From Castanea sativa (lineage: Eukaryota; Streptophyta; Magnoliopsida; Fagales; Fagaceae), in contig NC_134018.1 of assembly GCF_040712315.1 (NCBI RefSeq), positions 41,541,335 to 41,605,334 on the forward strand: a stretch of DNA of 64,000 nucleotides, given 5' to 3'. A model generated the notes under the pieces. It had not been told where the DNA came from. It did not search any database and was given only the letters and a program-made list of their open reading frames with translations. Made by a program: the position numbers and the translations under genes. Numbering within the stretch: position 1 is the stretch's first letter; each line of letters starts with the position of its first letter. This document shows positions 24,165 through 36,106 of the stretch, piece after piece.

Positions 24165-24352
24165 GCAAGGGTAAAGAATGTAATAAGAAAATGTAATCTA
24201 ATACTTAATTTGTCGAAATTCACACTCAGTAAAAAGATATAGAGTAGAGCAACTAAGTTTGTTGTTGCTCTACACTATATCTTTTTACTGAGTGTAAATT
24301 TTGACAAATTTAGTATTAAATTACATTTTCTTATTACATTTTTTACACTTGC
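24165..24352. repeat. Long near-perfect hairpin, 89-bp arms and 10-nt loop
   Basis: The arms 24165-24253 and 24264-24352 are reverse complements with about seven mismatches; the innermost 77 bp have five. The loop is TAAGTTTGTT. The arm sequence (CACTCAGTAAAAAGATATAG, AAATTTGTCAAAATT) resembles the ends of the repeat family at 33110-33900. The left flank (about 23880-24160) also matches that family, so the hairpin probably arose from inverted copies of one MITE end. Confidence 0.9.
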
Positions 24353-25323
24353 AGGCCTCTTGTACAAAGTGCTTGGGGTCTAGGGGAGAAAGGGTTTGAA
24401 CTGCAGGATTAGCAGTATGTTGTAATTATTTCTCAAAAAAAAAATTGTTGCCAAATTTTTTTCATTTAAAAAATAGTGAATTGGAAAAAGGCATCTCCAT
24501 TAATGTGATTTTAATTTAATTCTATAATATTCAACCCTTGTGATATTCAATGACTATGATTGATTATTAATTATTTCAATTAACTTTTTGTTAAAATCAT
24601 TAATGAAAATTAATCACATGCACATACACACTCATATTTCTCTCTCTAATGATTTTAGGAAAGAGAATATTAAAAAACTAATACTATATTTAGTAGAAAA
24701 AACTGCTACATGGGTGTAGTTGTATTTTATCCTAATTGAAATGTCCTTATTCAAAAGCATTGCTTAATTGTTAACCAAAACACGTTTGGTTATGGTGGGA
24801 TTGTCAACTTGTTGCTAAGCCATGGACACTAAAAGTCACTGAATAGAGTTTCATTCTTCCTTACTTTTTTGGTTTTTCTAATGAGTTCCATTATTATCTC
24901 GGCTTCGTTCAAGTAATAAGTTGACTAGTTTCTTTTTTCCCTTGGAAACTTTCTCTCATGGGCTAAGACATCATTGGGAGGGACAAGAACCTTTAATGTC
25001 AATTATGAGGTGCCGGGTCAGGGTGGCCTCAACCAATAACCATTATAGTAGGTGACGTTAGTACTAGGAAGCCACGGTCTACGGACACAAATGACCTATT
25101 TAATGGTCTCTTAAAGTTGGTTTTGGGACTTTTTTCATTGCATTATTTAGCTTAAAAAACAAATTTTTAAAAAATTACGAGTAAATGGTAAATTAAACTC
25201 TGAAAATTTGAAAATGATTAGATTTTACGCGTTAAAATTTGAGAATTTAGATTTTACCATATGAAATTTGGGGTGATTAAAGTTTACATTCTGTTATTTC
25301 AAAACTTAGATTTTACCCTTTAA
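24353..25323. other. Intergenic, AT-rich; nothing recognised
   Basis: No ORF with coding character was found. From about 25170 a low-complexity series of 'AAAATTTGAGATTTTACC'-like phrases begins and resumes at 26070-26280. This shows that the MITE at 25324-26065 inserted into an older repeat. Confidence 0.5.
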
Positions 25324-26065
25324 GTGGCGTTTGGTACGGGGTAATGTTTTAGGATTCCCAGGAATGTTTAAAGATTCCCATGTTTGGTTGCAAATTACGC
25401 TAAGGAATCAGATGCCAGGGGAATCCTTAAACCCCTCTCAGTGGGAATGTGGATTCCCTTTAAAACAGGTGGGAATCCAGATTCCCAAACTTAAAAGAAA
25501 TTGTATTTTTTATAAATTGACAATTTTAACCCTTTTTCCTTATCATTTAAGCAATTAAGATAAACTATAAAACAAATTATCAATATCTTCTCTCTTGTCT
25601 TTATCTTTTCCCGCCAAAACAACATAAACAAGATAAATAACTCTGCTAATAGTTATTTCTGTATTATTCTTGTCATTTTGAAACGTTAGATCACAGTTTT
25701 AATGAATGTGTTGTTAATTGATAGTTTATATAATGTTTTTTATCTATCTATTTAGAGTAAGATATTTTTTTAAAGGACTAATTAATAATTTATATATATT
25801 TTTTCATTATTTATTTAAAGGAAGATTTTTTTTTTTTAATGGGCTTGGTACTTCACATTCAAATCTAAGGACAAAATGGGAAAAACAAATAATTCATTTA
25901 AGATTCCTAGGAATACACCAAACATTATCATCTCACATTCCTGGGAATCTCCCAATAAAACCAAACATAGGAATAGCTACATTCCTAGGAATGTGATTCC
26001 TAGGAATCACATTCCTGAGAATCTAGATGCCAAGAGTAATGTGGATTCCCCGTACCAAACGCCAC
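25324..26065. mobile_element. MITE with perfect 18-bp terminal inverted repeats
   Basis: The left end GTGGCGTTTGGTACGGGG and the right end CCCCGTACCAAACGCCAC are exact inverses. The ~740-bp interior is non-coding and full of palindromic GATTCCTAGGAATC-type motifs near both ends. The flanks are TTTAA on the left and ATTAA on the right. A TTA duplication of the PIF/Harbinger (Tourist) kind is possible but ambiguous by a base or two. Confidence 0.8.
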
Positions 26066-27293
26066 ATTAATGTTTAGGGTTATTTGGATTTTATACTTAG
26101 GGTGTGAAATTTAAACACCTCAAAACTTTAGAGAGTAAAATCTAAATATTCTTAAAACATAAGAAGTAAAATTCAAAATTTAAAATATCAGGAAATAAAA
26201 TTTAAATATCACTAAACTTCAAGAGATAAAATTCAAATTTTAAAACTTTAGGATGTAAAATCCAACCACTGTCTAAAATTAAATAAGCTGAATCAATTAG
26301 TAGGCAAACAGGCTTAAAGTGTAAATTTGGACAAGTTTTTTTTCCCCTTTTTAACTTTTTAATTAATTTGTTTATTTACAGTTTTTAATATTTTACTGTG
26401 CTTTTCAGTCTTTTGAAAAAAATTAGTACTAAACTGAAAAAAAAAAAAAAAAAGGTTGTTAGTATGTAGAATCAGTTGTACAACAAATCCTTGGGACATG
26501 GTTAGTGGCGTATTAGTCCATTTTATCCGTTGGCGACCACAGGTCAACATTGTACAACATAAAACGTTAATTTAGGAGTATCTTAGTAAAAGAGAAATTT
26601 GGACCAAAACACAGCACAAAGGCCAAGCTTTTAGCTCAGACTGAGACACACACGCAGAGCAGCTAAAGTAAAGGCTAAAGCTAAAAATTGCCACTTATGC
26701 GTTTCCACGTCAAAAGTTTTATAGTGACAACGACTACGTGAATGCCACGTCGGATTCCAATCAACCGCACAGATCGTGCCACGCGTCCACATCTTAAAGA
26801 TTGTAAATCAATAGGCCTCAGCTACCTTCCTGCTCTGCTTTTTTTCTTTTTCCCGTTAATTAATGCTTAAATAAAAACTCACACCAAATTAGTTTTCTTC
26901 TCTTCACTGTTCTCTCTCTCTCTCTCTCTCTTAAACCCCACAGTGAAGAGTACTTGGTGTTTCACCATTTTCTCACCGGAACCCTAGCTTTAGGCTTTGT
27001 AGTGGGGGCTTCTTCTTTTACTGCTGAAATCCAACGGGGGACTTTGTTGGGACTTTCTGACTAGACATTGAGCGCCCTGCTCTGCATTTTTGGGTTCTTA
27101 GATCGAAACCTCGCAGACCCTCTTTCTTATTTTCTTCTTAGCTCTCTGATTTGTGTTTCCTGAACCTCAAAAATCTTAGCTCTCTGAAGAAATTTCTAAG
27201 TTTTTGCTTTCCACACTTTACCTGCTCGGCAAATCCTATCATTTCAGCTAGTATTTTTTTCGTTTCTGCGTCCTGGGGTTTCTTTATTTACCA
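26066..27293 (+). promoter_or_regulatory. Upstream region and 5' leader of the PXC2-like receptor kinase gene
   Basis: 26590-26810 is less AT-rich and contains GCCACGTCGG (26737-26750, ABRE/G-box-like) and CCACGCGTCC (26777-26787). These are only motif matches. A (CT)n run at about 26909-26930, as is common near plant transcription starts, precedes a long leader with pyrimidine-rich sequence. The exact transcription start cannot be read from the sequence. Confidence 0.4.
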
Positions 27294-27365
27294 ATGCTAC
27301 TTCTTTCCTGGTATCTAGTAGTTTCCACTTTGACGTTTCTTGGTTTTCCGGAGCTTCAAATCTAG
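27294..27365 (+). promoter_or_regulatory. Upstream ORF 1 (23 codons) in the PXC2-like leader
   Basis: An ATG at 27294 opens a frame closing with TAG at 27363-27365, well before the main start. If the leader begins near the CT run, ribosomes would meet it first. Conservation is unknown. Confidence 0.4.
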
Positions 27366-27473
27366 CCGTTCTAGAAAAAGTTGGCCTTTTGCTTTTGTTT
27401 TTGGAATTTCTTGGGTTGTGTATGCGTTTAGGTTAGCTTGTTCGTTTCAAAGTCTGAGTCTTTGAAGCTCAGA

Positions 27474-27551
27474 ATGAGTGATTTCAGGCTCTATCTTCTT
27501 CTGTGTCGGCACTAATTTCTCATGGCTCTGTTGGGTCTTCGAGTTTCTTAG
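27474..27551 (+). promoter_or_regulatory. Upstream ORFs 2 and 3 (13 and 9 codons) in the PXC2-like leader
   Basis: ATG at 27474 runs to TAA at 27513-27515. ATG at 27522 runs to TAG at 27549-27551. Both end shortly before the main ATG at 27567, a layout that often lowers translation of the downstream frame. Confidence 0.4.
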
Positions 27552-27566
27552 AACTACCAGCAGACA

Positions 27567-30500
27567 ATGCTAGCATTGTTGAGAATGAAACGCCAGCTCA
27601 GTTTGTTGTCGTTGTTGTTGTTGCTGCTGTTGCTGGCTGTAATCCCAGCTGTTGTGAGATCTCTGAGTCCATCATTAAACGACGACGTGCTGGGGCTCAT
27701 TGTGTTCAAGGCTGATATCCAAGATCCAACTGGAAAGCTTGTGTCTTGGAATGAAGACGATGATAGTCCTTGTAACTGGGCTGCTGTGAAATGCAACCCT
27801 AGATCCAACAGGGTCTCTGAGCTCAACCTCGATGGCTTTTCTCTTTCAGGTCATATAGGCAGAGGCCTTCTCCAACTCCAATCTCTGCGCAAGCTATCTT
27901 TGGCCAAAAACAATCTCACCGGAACCATAACCCCCAACATTGCACGGCTGGACAGTCTTCGAGTGCTCGATTTGAGTGAGAATGGCCTATCTGGGGCTAT
28001 ACCAGAGGATTTCTTTAGGCAATGTGGGTCTCTACGAGTCATTTCATTGGCCAAGAACAAGCTTTCTGGGAAGATACCAGACAGTTTGAGCTCGTGTTCA
28101 ACTCTTGCGTCTATTAACTTCTCGTCGAATCAGTTTTCGGGGTCTTTACCATCTGGGATTTGGTCTTTGAATGGGCTTAGATCCCTGGATTTATCGGATA
28201 ACTCCTTGGTGGGTGAGATTCCAAAGGGGATTGAAGGTTCGAATAATTTGAGAGCCATTAACTTGGGTAAGAACCAGTTCTCTGGGAAGGTTCCTGATGG
28301 CATTGGAAGTTGTTTGCTTTTGAGGTTCATTGATCTTAGTGAGAATTCACTTTCCGGGACCCTTCCAGAGACATTGAAGAAGCTTTCATTGTGTAATTTT
28401 CTTAATTTGCACATGAATTCTTTTACTGGTGAGGTTCCTGATTGGATTGGAGAAATGAAAAGCCTTGAAACTTTGGACTTTTCGGCCAATAGTTTTTCTG
28501 GTCAGCTTCCATCTTCAATAGGGAATCTTCAGTCATTGAAGGTTTTGAATTTTGCCGCCAATGGTTTTACAGGAACCTTGCCGGAGTCCATGGTTAATTG
28601 CAAAAACCTTGTGGTCTTAGATCTCAGCCAGAATTCGTTGAAGGGTGATCTTCCTGCGTGGATTTTCAAGTCAGGATTACAAGAAGTTTCGCTTTCAGAG
28701 AAGAAACTGAGTGGAAGCGTGAATAGTCCTTTAGCTTCGTCAGTGGGGAGCTCACTTGAAATCTTGGATTTGTCCCACAATGCATTTTCTGGTGAAATCG
28801 CATCCTCAGTTGGGGCTTTGAGCAGCTTGCAGTTCTTGAATCTGTCTAAGAACTTTCTTGTTGGTCATATTCCAGTGTCAATTGGAGAGTTGAAGGCCCT
28901 GAATAATCTTGATTTGAGTGAGAATCAGCTGAATGGAAGTATTCCACTGGAAATTGGAGGAGTAGTTTCTTTGAATGAACTGAGACTGGAGAAGAACTTT
29001 CTATGGGGGAAGGTTCCAACTTCAATTGAGCACTGTTCTTCTTTAACAACTTTGTAAGTTATCTTTACAGTCTCCGATGTCTCAAAAACAAATTCTTGCT
29101 TCTATTTTACTTTAATCTGATATTGTAACAGTCTCGATGTTGAATGGCAGCTTGTCAAAGAGATAACTATGTCAAATAGTTTAACCGTGCCCTACTATGC
29201 TTAGAGAGGAGTTGTACTTGTATTTGCATTTTTTTTTTTAAAGATTCAATAACCCTTTTGAAATGAAATATGGCGTCTTCAGTGATAACTGAACTAGCTC
29301 TTTTTTATGATTTCTAGTCTTGGAAAAACTTGATTGATCCCCCCCCCCCCCCCCCCCACCAACTTCTTTCTCCGGTTCCAGTTAATTGTTTCAATATTTA
29401 AGATTATCTGGGATATACTGAGAAACTTTATGGTATTCTGGTGTTGATGGCTGTTTCCTTTAAATAATAGTGTGACAATGCGTATATCTTTGTGTTTGTA
29501 AGAATTTATAGTGTTGTATCTTTGCATAGTGTGACAAATATGAAGTTCCAAGTTTTCTTATATTTTTGGCTGACATAGATATTCATGCTTACACACTAGT
29601 CAGTACCTTAAGGCTTCTTTCTATGGACAATTTGAACTTGGTAGGGTCACATGATAAGAATCATATCTAATTTTTATCATTGTAACAGGGGTTTAATTTC
29701 TTGTTTATGTTGCTTTGTTTTGGTTGAATCCTGCAGGCTTGTATCTCAGAACAGATTGAGTGGCTATATACCTGTAGCAATAGCCAAACTTACAAACTTA
29801 CAAAATGTGGACTTGTCCTTTAACAACCTTTCTGGAAGCTTACCCAAGCAATTGGCCAACCTCCCCCACCTTCTCACCTTCAATATTTCTCACAATAATC
29901 TCCAGGGTGAATTACCTGCCGGTGGTTTTTTCAACACCATCTCCCCTTTCTCTGTCACTGGAAACCCATCTCTTTGTGGTTCTGCGGTCAATAAGTCTTG
30001 CCCTGCAGTACTTCCCAAACCAATTGTCCTCAATCCTAACTCCTCTTCTGATTCCACATCTAGTTCATTACCTCCAAATATTGTTCACAAAAGAATTATC
30101 CTCAGCATTTCCGCACTCATCGCCATTGGAGCGGCTGCAGTCATTGTCATTGGTGTTATTGCCATCACTGTACTTAATCTCCGTGTTAGGTCATCCAGAG
30201 CTAGGTCTGCAGCAGTTCTTACTTTATCTGCCGGGGATGAGTTTAGCCATTCTCCCACTACAGATGCCAATTCTGGCAAGCTTGTCATGTTTTCTGGTGA
30301 CCCTGATTTCAGCACAGGAGCACATGCTTTGCTCAACAAGGACTGTGAGCTTGGCCGTGGTGGTTTTGGAGCAGTGTACCGGACTGTTCTTCGAGATGGG
30401 CACCCAGTTGCAATAAAGAAGCTCACTGTCTCAAGTCTTGTCAAGTCTCAAGAAGATTTTGAAAGAGAAGTTAAGAAACTGGGGAAGGTCAGGCACTCTA

Positions 30501-31186
30501 ATCTTGTGGCACTTGAAGGTTATTACTGGACTCCATCATTACAGCTCCTCATCTATGAGTTTGTCTCTGGTGGTAGTTTGCATAAACACATCCACGAAGG
30601 ATTAGGTGGAAACTTCCTCTCATGGAATGAGAGGTTCAATATAATTCTTGGAACAGCAAAAAGCTTGGCTCACTTGCATCAATTGAGCATAATTCATTAC
30701 AATATAAAATCAAGTAATGTCCTGATTGATGGCACTGGTGAACCTAAAGTTGGAGATTTTGGTCTAGCAAGATTGTTGCCAATGCTTGACCGTTACGTTT
30801 TAAGCAGCAAGATTCAGAGTGCTTTAGGGTACATGGCACCTGAGTTTGCCTGTAGAACTGTAAAGATAACTGAGAAGTGTGATGTGTATGGATTTGGGGT
30901 TTTAGTTCTGGAGGTCGTTACTGGGAAAAGGCCTGTGGAGTACATGGAAGATGATGTCGTGGTGCTCTGTGACATGGTTAGAGGAGCACTGGAGGAAGGC
31001 AGGGTGGAGGAATGTGTTGATGGGAGGCTTCAGGGTAACTTCCCGGCTGAGGAGGCGATTCCTGTAATGAAGTTGGGGTTGATATGCACGTCGCAAGTGC
31101 CATCAAACCGGCCAGATATGGGAGAGGTAGTTAATATATTGGAGCTCATCAGATGCCCTTCAGAGGGCCAAGAGGAATTGGAATGA
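27567..31186 (+). CDS. PXC2: PXC2-like leucine-rich-repeat receptor-like kinase (predicted pseudokinase), 978 aa
   Basis: Exons 27567-29053 and 29737-31186 join in phase (TT|G). The start ATG is followed by another ATG at 27585 that could also serve; both precede a leucine-rich signal peptide. Residues about 35-80 form the LRR N-cap (PCNWAAVKCNP). About 20 LRRs follow to residue ~565, then a membrane segment at ~616-644 (IILSISALIAIGAAAVIVIG) and a kinase domain from ~695. Visible kinase motifs: GRGGFGAVY (P-loop, ~702), VAIKKL with Lys723, DFG with Asp836, and GYMAPEF. The catalytic HRD is replaced by HYN (Asn818), so phosphotransfer is doubtful; this replacement is also found in Arabidopsis PXC2, recalled from memory. 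Juxtamembrane phrases (TGNPSLCGSAVNKSC, KPIVLNPNSS) match PXC2, a receptor linked to vascular development together with PXY/TDR. It acts at the plasma membrane, probably as a scaffold or regulator. Length fits the family (~970). Confidence 0.94.
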
Positions 31187-33109
31187 ATTTTTACTTATCG
31201 GGGATTGGGAGAAGGGATTTAAATGAGTTGCCCGGCGAAGAAGAATCCGGTTTTGTTCATTTATCTGAGAGAAGAAAAATTTGAATGTTGGAAAATTTTT
31301 CCTTTTTATTTATTTATTTCTTCTTGTGGTTTTTCATGTTTGTTTCCTGCTTATGTTTGTGGTTTCTCCTCTTATGTAATAGTCAGGTTGCCGGATTCCT
31401 TTTCACCGGGTCCCAGTTTGGTTCCCTTACAAATATTGTTACCATGTTACTAATCTTTTGTCATCTCTCAGTGTTGCTTTTGAGCTGATATTGATAAGCC
31501 CTGGAGGCAGTTTGTGCGGGGCAGTAAAATTTTCTTTCCAATTTCATAGAGGAATTGGAAAGTAAAGAACTTTAGGGGTGTTTGGATTGTGTTTTTAAAC
31601 ATCCATTTTCAATTTTCAAACAACATATTCTCTACCACTTCTTCACTCACGTATTTTCTACAAATATTTTCAAATAAACTAAACGAGCGCTTAATTATCT
31701 CATCTGTTTAGGCACTAATACATTCTTACATTACAAATGGGTTTCCTTTATCCAGGCAACCCTGTCCACTGTACTTGTTGGTAGGTAAATATCTCACTTT
31801 AATTGGAGCAGACAAATTGTGACAATTATTACTACCATGACTGAGCATTTTATTGAGGAAAGAGTGTAATGCTTGTACTGGGACACTCAGTGCATTAATG
31901 TTTGTACTGGGAGTCTGGGACTATATGGTTTTGGCGTTTGAAAAAATTTTCAATTTTTTTCACCGCTTGTCACGGAGGAACATCATTTTCTGTACGTAAA
32001 TCATTGAAACCACCTGCACCAATAATATTTCTCCAAAAGAAGGGTGAAAAATTATTACATTATTTATTTACTACTCACAATAAATCACATCAATTATCAT
32101 GAAATATACAGATTTATTGGGCAACAATCATAATAAATTATAACAAAATCTGTGAAAAAAGACATGAAAATTTTGCACAAGTCCTATAATTCAAATATCT
32201 CAAATCTTCTTACAAATAATTATCTTATATGATACATGCATTTTTTTTTCTCGCAAAAATACTACCTGGTCCTGAGCTCTATTTCACTTAAAAATACTAT
32301 CTAGAGCCCTATATTTTTTTGACTAGTAATGTCCCTCACAACAAAGGGCAAGTCTTGACTTTCACGGTCCTGCACAAAAATGGTCGTCCCATTCATCCAA
32401 ATTATGCATTTCCAATGACAGCAATGGTGAAGGTATTAAAATAGAATTGTACAAGTCAAAAGTGAGTTGAGAAACCTGAGGACTTCAAGATTCTTAGCAC
32501 CCACTTTGAAGCAATTTAATCTAAAGTACTGGATAGAATAATGGGCAGGAGGGAAAAACTACAACGGGAAATGGGAAAGTCATGTTAAAGAAATAAAGAG
32601 TTGATGACCCAAAGATAACGATTGTGAAGGAATAGAAAAAGAATATTACATGCTATGATGCTGTCGGAATAGAAATACTCTTTTTTATATTCTTATTACT
32701 ATTACCTCTGTCCTTTTAGGTTTTAATTTCAACTTTATTTAAAGGATTTTACCAACGCAATAGTATATTATTTTTTAAAAAATTTTATTCAAAATTAAAA
32801 AAGTTTCGACGACATACATTATTCGGACTCTTATTTAAATACTTTTTAATATACCATTTTCCTTTGTCTAACAAGTTTTATGTGAGGTTGTGAGGGCCAC
32901 TTAGCCAAAGTATCTTTTGATAAATGATGGGAAGAATAATATATATTTTTGGTGTTATAAACGAAATCATTTAGGTTCAAATTTTTTATTTTATTGTAAA
33001 TTTATAATTATTAAATTATTTATAATGAAAAATTCATTCATTTCATTTAAGGACAAAATTTCACTAATAATTTCAATGTAATCTAAAATTATAATTTTAC
33101 TCAGTATTT
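31187..33109. other. Downstream and intergenic region
   Basis: The first ~250 bp probably form the 3' UTR of the PXC2-like gene. Near 31574-31690 a fragment with GGGGTGTTTGGATTG and AAATAAACTAAACGAGCGC resembles a degenerate hAT-type MITE. The rest is AT-rich, with no gene that I can support. Confidence 0.45.
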
Positions 33110-33900
33110 TTGTATTGAATGTAAATGTTAACAAATCCACTATTAAATTATATTTTCTTCTTATATGCTTCATACTTACGAAATTTCTAAAATATCAAAA
33201 GATCAAAAAATATGTCATTAACCAAATTTTAAATTTCAATTTTTTTGTCTAAAAAATAAATTTATAAATCGAATAGTAAATAATATCTGATTAACACAAA
33301 ATTTGATATGTGTGTTAAGAATTTTTTTTTTAACTAAGATATGTGTGTTAAGAATATAAAAGATATGTAATCCAACGGTTAGATTTTCAAAATATATAGT
33401 AGTGTTAAATTTTTTAGAGGGAGTTGTAGCCTTAAGTTATAATTAAGTTATAGCCAAACTTTGTCCCTCACCTAATAGTTGATTTCATTAATTAAATTTA
33501 TGACAAAATTTAGTTACAAAATTAGTTGTAGTCTTAGACTACAACCTTACTTTTTTTTTTATTTAATGGAGATGAATTTTGACAAATTTATCATTAAATT
33601 ACATTTTCTATTTATATCCTCCATGCTTGCAATTTTTTTAGAAAATTAAAGATCAATAGCTATGTCATTAATAAAATTTTTAAATTGTAAGTTTGTAATT
33701 TAAAATTATGCATAATATATAAACTTATAGATCATATAGTAAATAATATCAAATTACACAAAATTTAACATGTGTATTAAGAGCGTAAAGAATATGCAAT
33801 TCAACGGTTAGCTTTTCTTTTTTTGAGAATCAACGGTTAGCTTTTCAAAATATGTAATAATGTTTATTTTATTAAGCAATGTTATAGTCTTAGGTTGCAA
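33110..33900. repeat. Two tandem diverged copies of a MITE family
   Basis: Copy 1 (about 33110-33420) and copy 2 (about 33555-33870) share, in the same order, ATTAAATTAYATTTTCT, TATGTCATTAA, AGTAAATAATATC, ACACAAAATTTRAYATGTGT and CAACGGTTAG-TTTTCAAAATAT. The same blocks occur inverted at about 23880-24160. No open frame is present. The boundaries are approximate and the superfamily is unassigned. Confidence 0.6.
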
Positions 33901-33945
33901 CCAATTTTTTAATATAATTTTTTACTTTTATATATATAGATAGAT

Positions 33946-33946
33946 T

Positions 33947-33995
<49 letters not shown>
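33946..33995. repeat. (TA)n(GA)n compound microsatellite
   Basis: TA repeats pass directly into about fifteen GA repeats. A further (TA)n run lies at about 34139-34158. Confidence 0.9.
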
Positions 33996-34001
<6 letters not shown>

Positions 34002-34511
34002 GAGAGAAAGAGAGAGAGTATCCAATTCCTTACTAATATGAGGGAGATTATTGAATAGTTTCCTCTTTTTACACCAATACTTATATTTTTTTGAGAATCT
34101 ACCCCAATACTTACATAAGTTGCCCTTTCTAGTCTTCTTATATATATATATATATATTTTTTTTTTTTTAAATTGAAAAAAATATTTTTTAGAATTGAGC
34201 ACTCCCACATATATATTTTGTCACAGTTGTGCTGCACCTCAAAAGAACCACCCATTATGAAGTGGGGGAATCGAAGAATATAAATTTTCATAGCCATGTG
34301 CATAGATTACAAGCAAATGAGTTGTCCCTAGGGCAGTTAGCTATTTATATATAAGTTATATAAATTGTGTTGAGCCCAAGAGAACCCAATTAGATTGGCA
34401 TTGTCATCATCAAATAGCACATGGTTTCATTAATAACCTTAATTATTCTTTTAGTGATGAGTCACATTAATTATATACTAACATCTGAGAGCCAGTGATA
34501 GAAAGAAATAC

Positions 34512-35045
34512 CTAGCATTCCCAATAAAAAATTGTATCATATTCTATTTTACCATCTCAAAAAGTTACTTTATCAATTATACCATACTATTGTACAACAC
34601 ACCCAATATCCCAATTTTTATTTTTCTATTCTACTCATTAAAATAATATACATTACCCACTAAAATAATATAATATATTCTAATACAACTCTCCCTCTCT
34701 TTTCTCTCCATCTCTCTCACTTTATCAATTAAAATATATTATAATTTTTACAATTATGCTATAGTGTCATTTTACATTTAAGATGACACTGTAGCACAAT
34801 TGTAAAAAAAATTGCAATTTTGACATTTTACAAGTCCCGTTGCTAACACCTTTTTGTGCCTTGATTATATTTATCAATTAAAATATATTATAATTTTTAC
34901 AATTATGCTATAGTGTCATTTTACATTTAGGATGACACTGTAGCACAATTGTAAAAAAAATTGCAATTTTGACATTTTACAAGTCCCGTTGCTAACACCT
35001 TTTTGTGCCTTGATTATATTTTTCCCCTAATGGGAATGCTCTAAG
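34512..35045. mobile_element. MITE with AGCATTCCCA ends and an internal 149-bp tandem duplication
   Basis: The left end AGCATTCCCAATA and the right end TAATGGGAATGCT are inverse. The interior is AT-rich and non-coding. From 34721 a 149-bp unit is repeated in tandem (34721-34869 and 34870-35018) with only one difference seen. The unit contains an inverted repeat (TTGTGCTACAGTGTCAT against the reverse of its partner) around a CATT loop. No certain TSD was found. Confidence 0.65.
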
Positions 35046-35599
35046 TGCTTAATTATTGTATCTGTTATTAGTGTCCAATACACATATGATATGGCAACCC
35101 TCTCATTAGATCAACCAACTAATAATGCTTTGCAATTTGCATTCATGAACGAAAGGCGTTTTGGGCAGGCCAAGAATTTTAGAGCTTCAACTTTAAAATC
35201 TAAATCTTGCACGCAAGTACTTTTACAAAGAAGAGGAGCAGCACTGAACCAAAAAGTTGCGTTTCATTCGATCTTTAGCAGAGATAAAAAGTAATAAAAA
35301 GGACATAAAGCACTATTGAGATGAAGATAAAGTGCAGCATACGCACTCGACAACTTTCGATCCTCTGTCTCTGTGTGTGAGTGTGTGTGCTTTTTTATTT
35401 TATTTTTTTATAAATAATTAATCTTGGGTCCATGCTTTATTGAGTGACAAAATGATACCCCCTCAACTTTTGTTAAGCGCATAGTAATTTAGTCCTGAGA
35501 GCACATGATGTTTGGATTGATGTATGGAAGGACACAGCTCCTCTTCCAATATTATATAACCCACTCTACTTCATCTAATTAATTATGTACATGAAGCAA

Positions 35600-36095
35600 G
35601 GTTGTCAAAATCGGGATCCTACGTAGGATCGTAGGAGGTAGGTGAGATCGTGGATCGTAGGATCGGATCGTAAATCGTAAGATCCTATATTATTTGAAAA
35701 AAAAACAAAAAAAATAAACATTTGTATGTTAAATAATCACATAAATTATACATTCATTAATATAATTACCATACATCACTATATTCATTTATAAGCATCA
35801 TTTAAAGAGGTCAAAAATCTCAAAACATGACACTCTATTGGAATATTTTTTATTCGGATCCAACTGGCACACTCTCTACATTAGAGTTGAAAAATTTGGT
35901 CTATTGGGATTTTATTTTTCATTTAAGTCCAACTGAGCAATCTATTAAGTTTAAAAACATTACAAGAAATAAAGGTCGTTTGGGATCGTCAAAATCGTGT
36001 GATCCTATCGACTTGAAAGATCTTAATCGTTTTGAGCAGGTGAGATCGTAAAATCGTAGGATCGTAGGATCCAGATTGGGATTTTGACAACCATG
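35600..36095. mobile_element. MITE with GGTTGTCAAAATC ends, possibly Mutator-derived
   Basis: The left end reads GGTTGTCAAAATCGGGATCC and the right end GGATCCAGATTGGGATTTTGACAACC, roughly inverse. Subterminal GATCGTAGGATCG motifs are repeated several times at both ends. The flanks ACATGAAGCAA (35589-35599) and ACATGAAGTAA (36096-36106) look like an 11-bp duplication with one change, compatible with a Mutator-type insertion (usually 9-11 bp). No protein is encoded. Confidence 0.7.
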
Positions 36096-36106
36096 ACATG
36101 AAGTAA

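Noticed and set aside
29805..30416. 203-codon open frame in a second frame of the receptor-kinase exon 2
   Set aside because: The correct frame encodes the LRRs, membrane segment and kinase. The alternative has no similarity and overlaps it completely.
35091..35294. 67-codon open frame starting MATLSLDQP
   Set aside because: No similarity that I know, no partner exon, and it lies just outside a MITE in AT-rich DNA.
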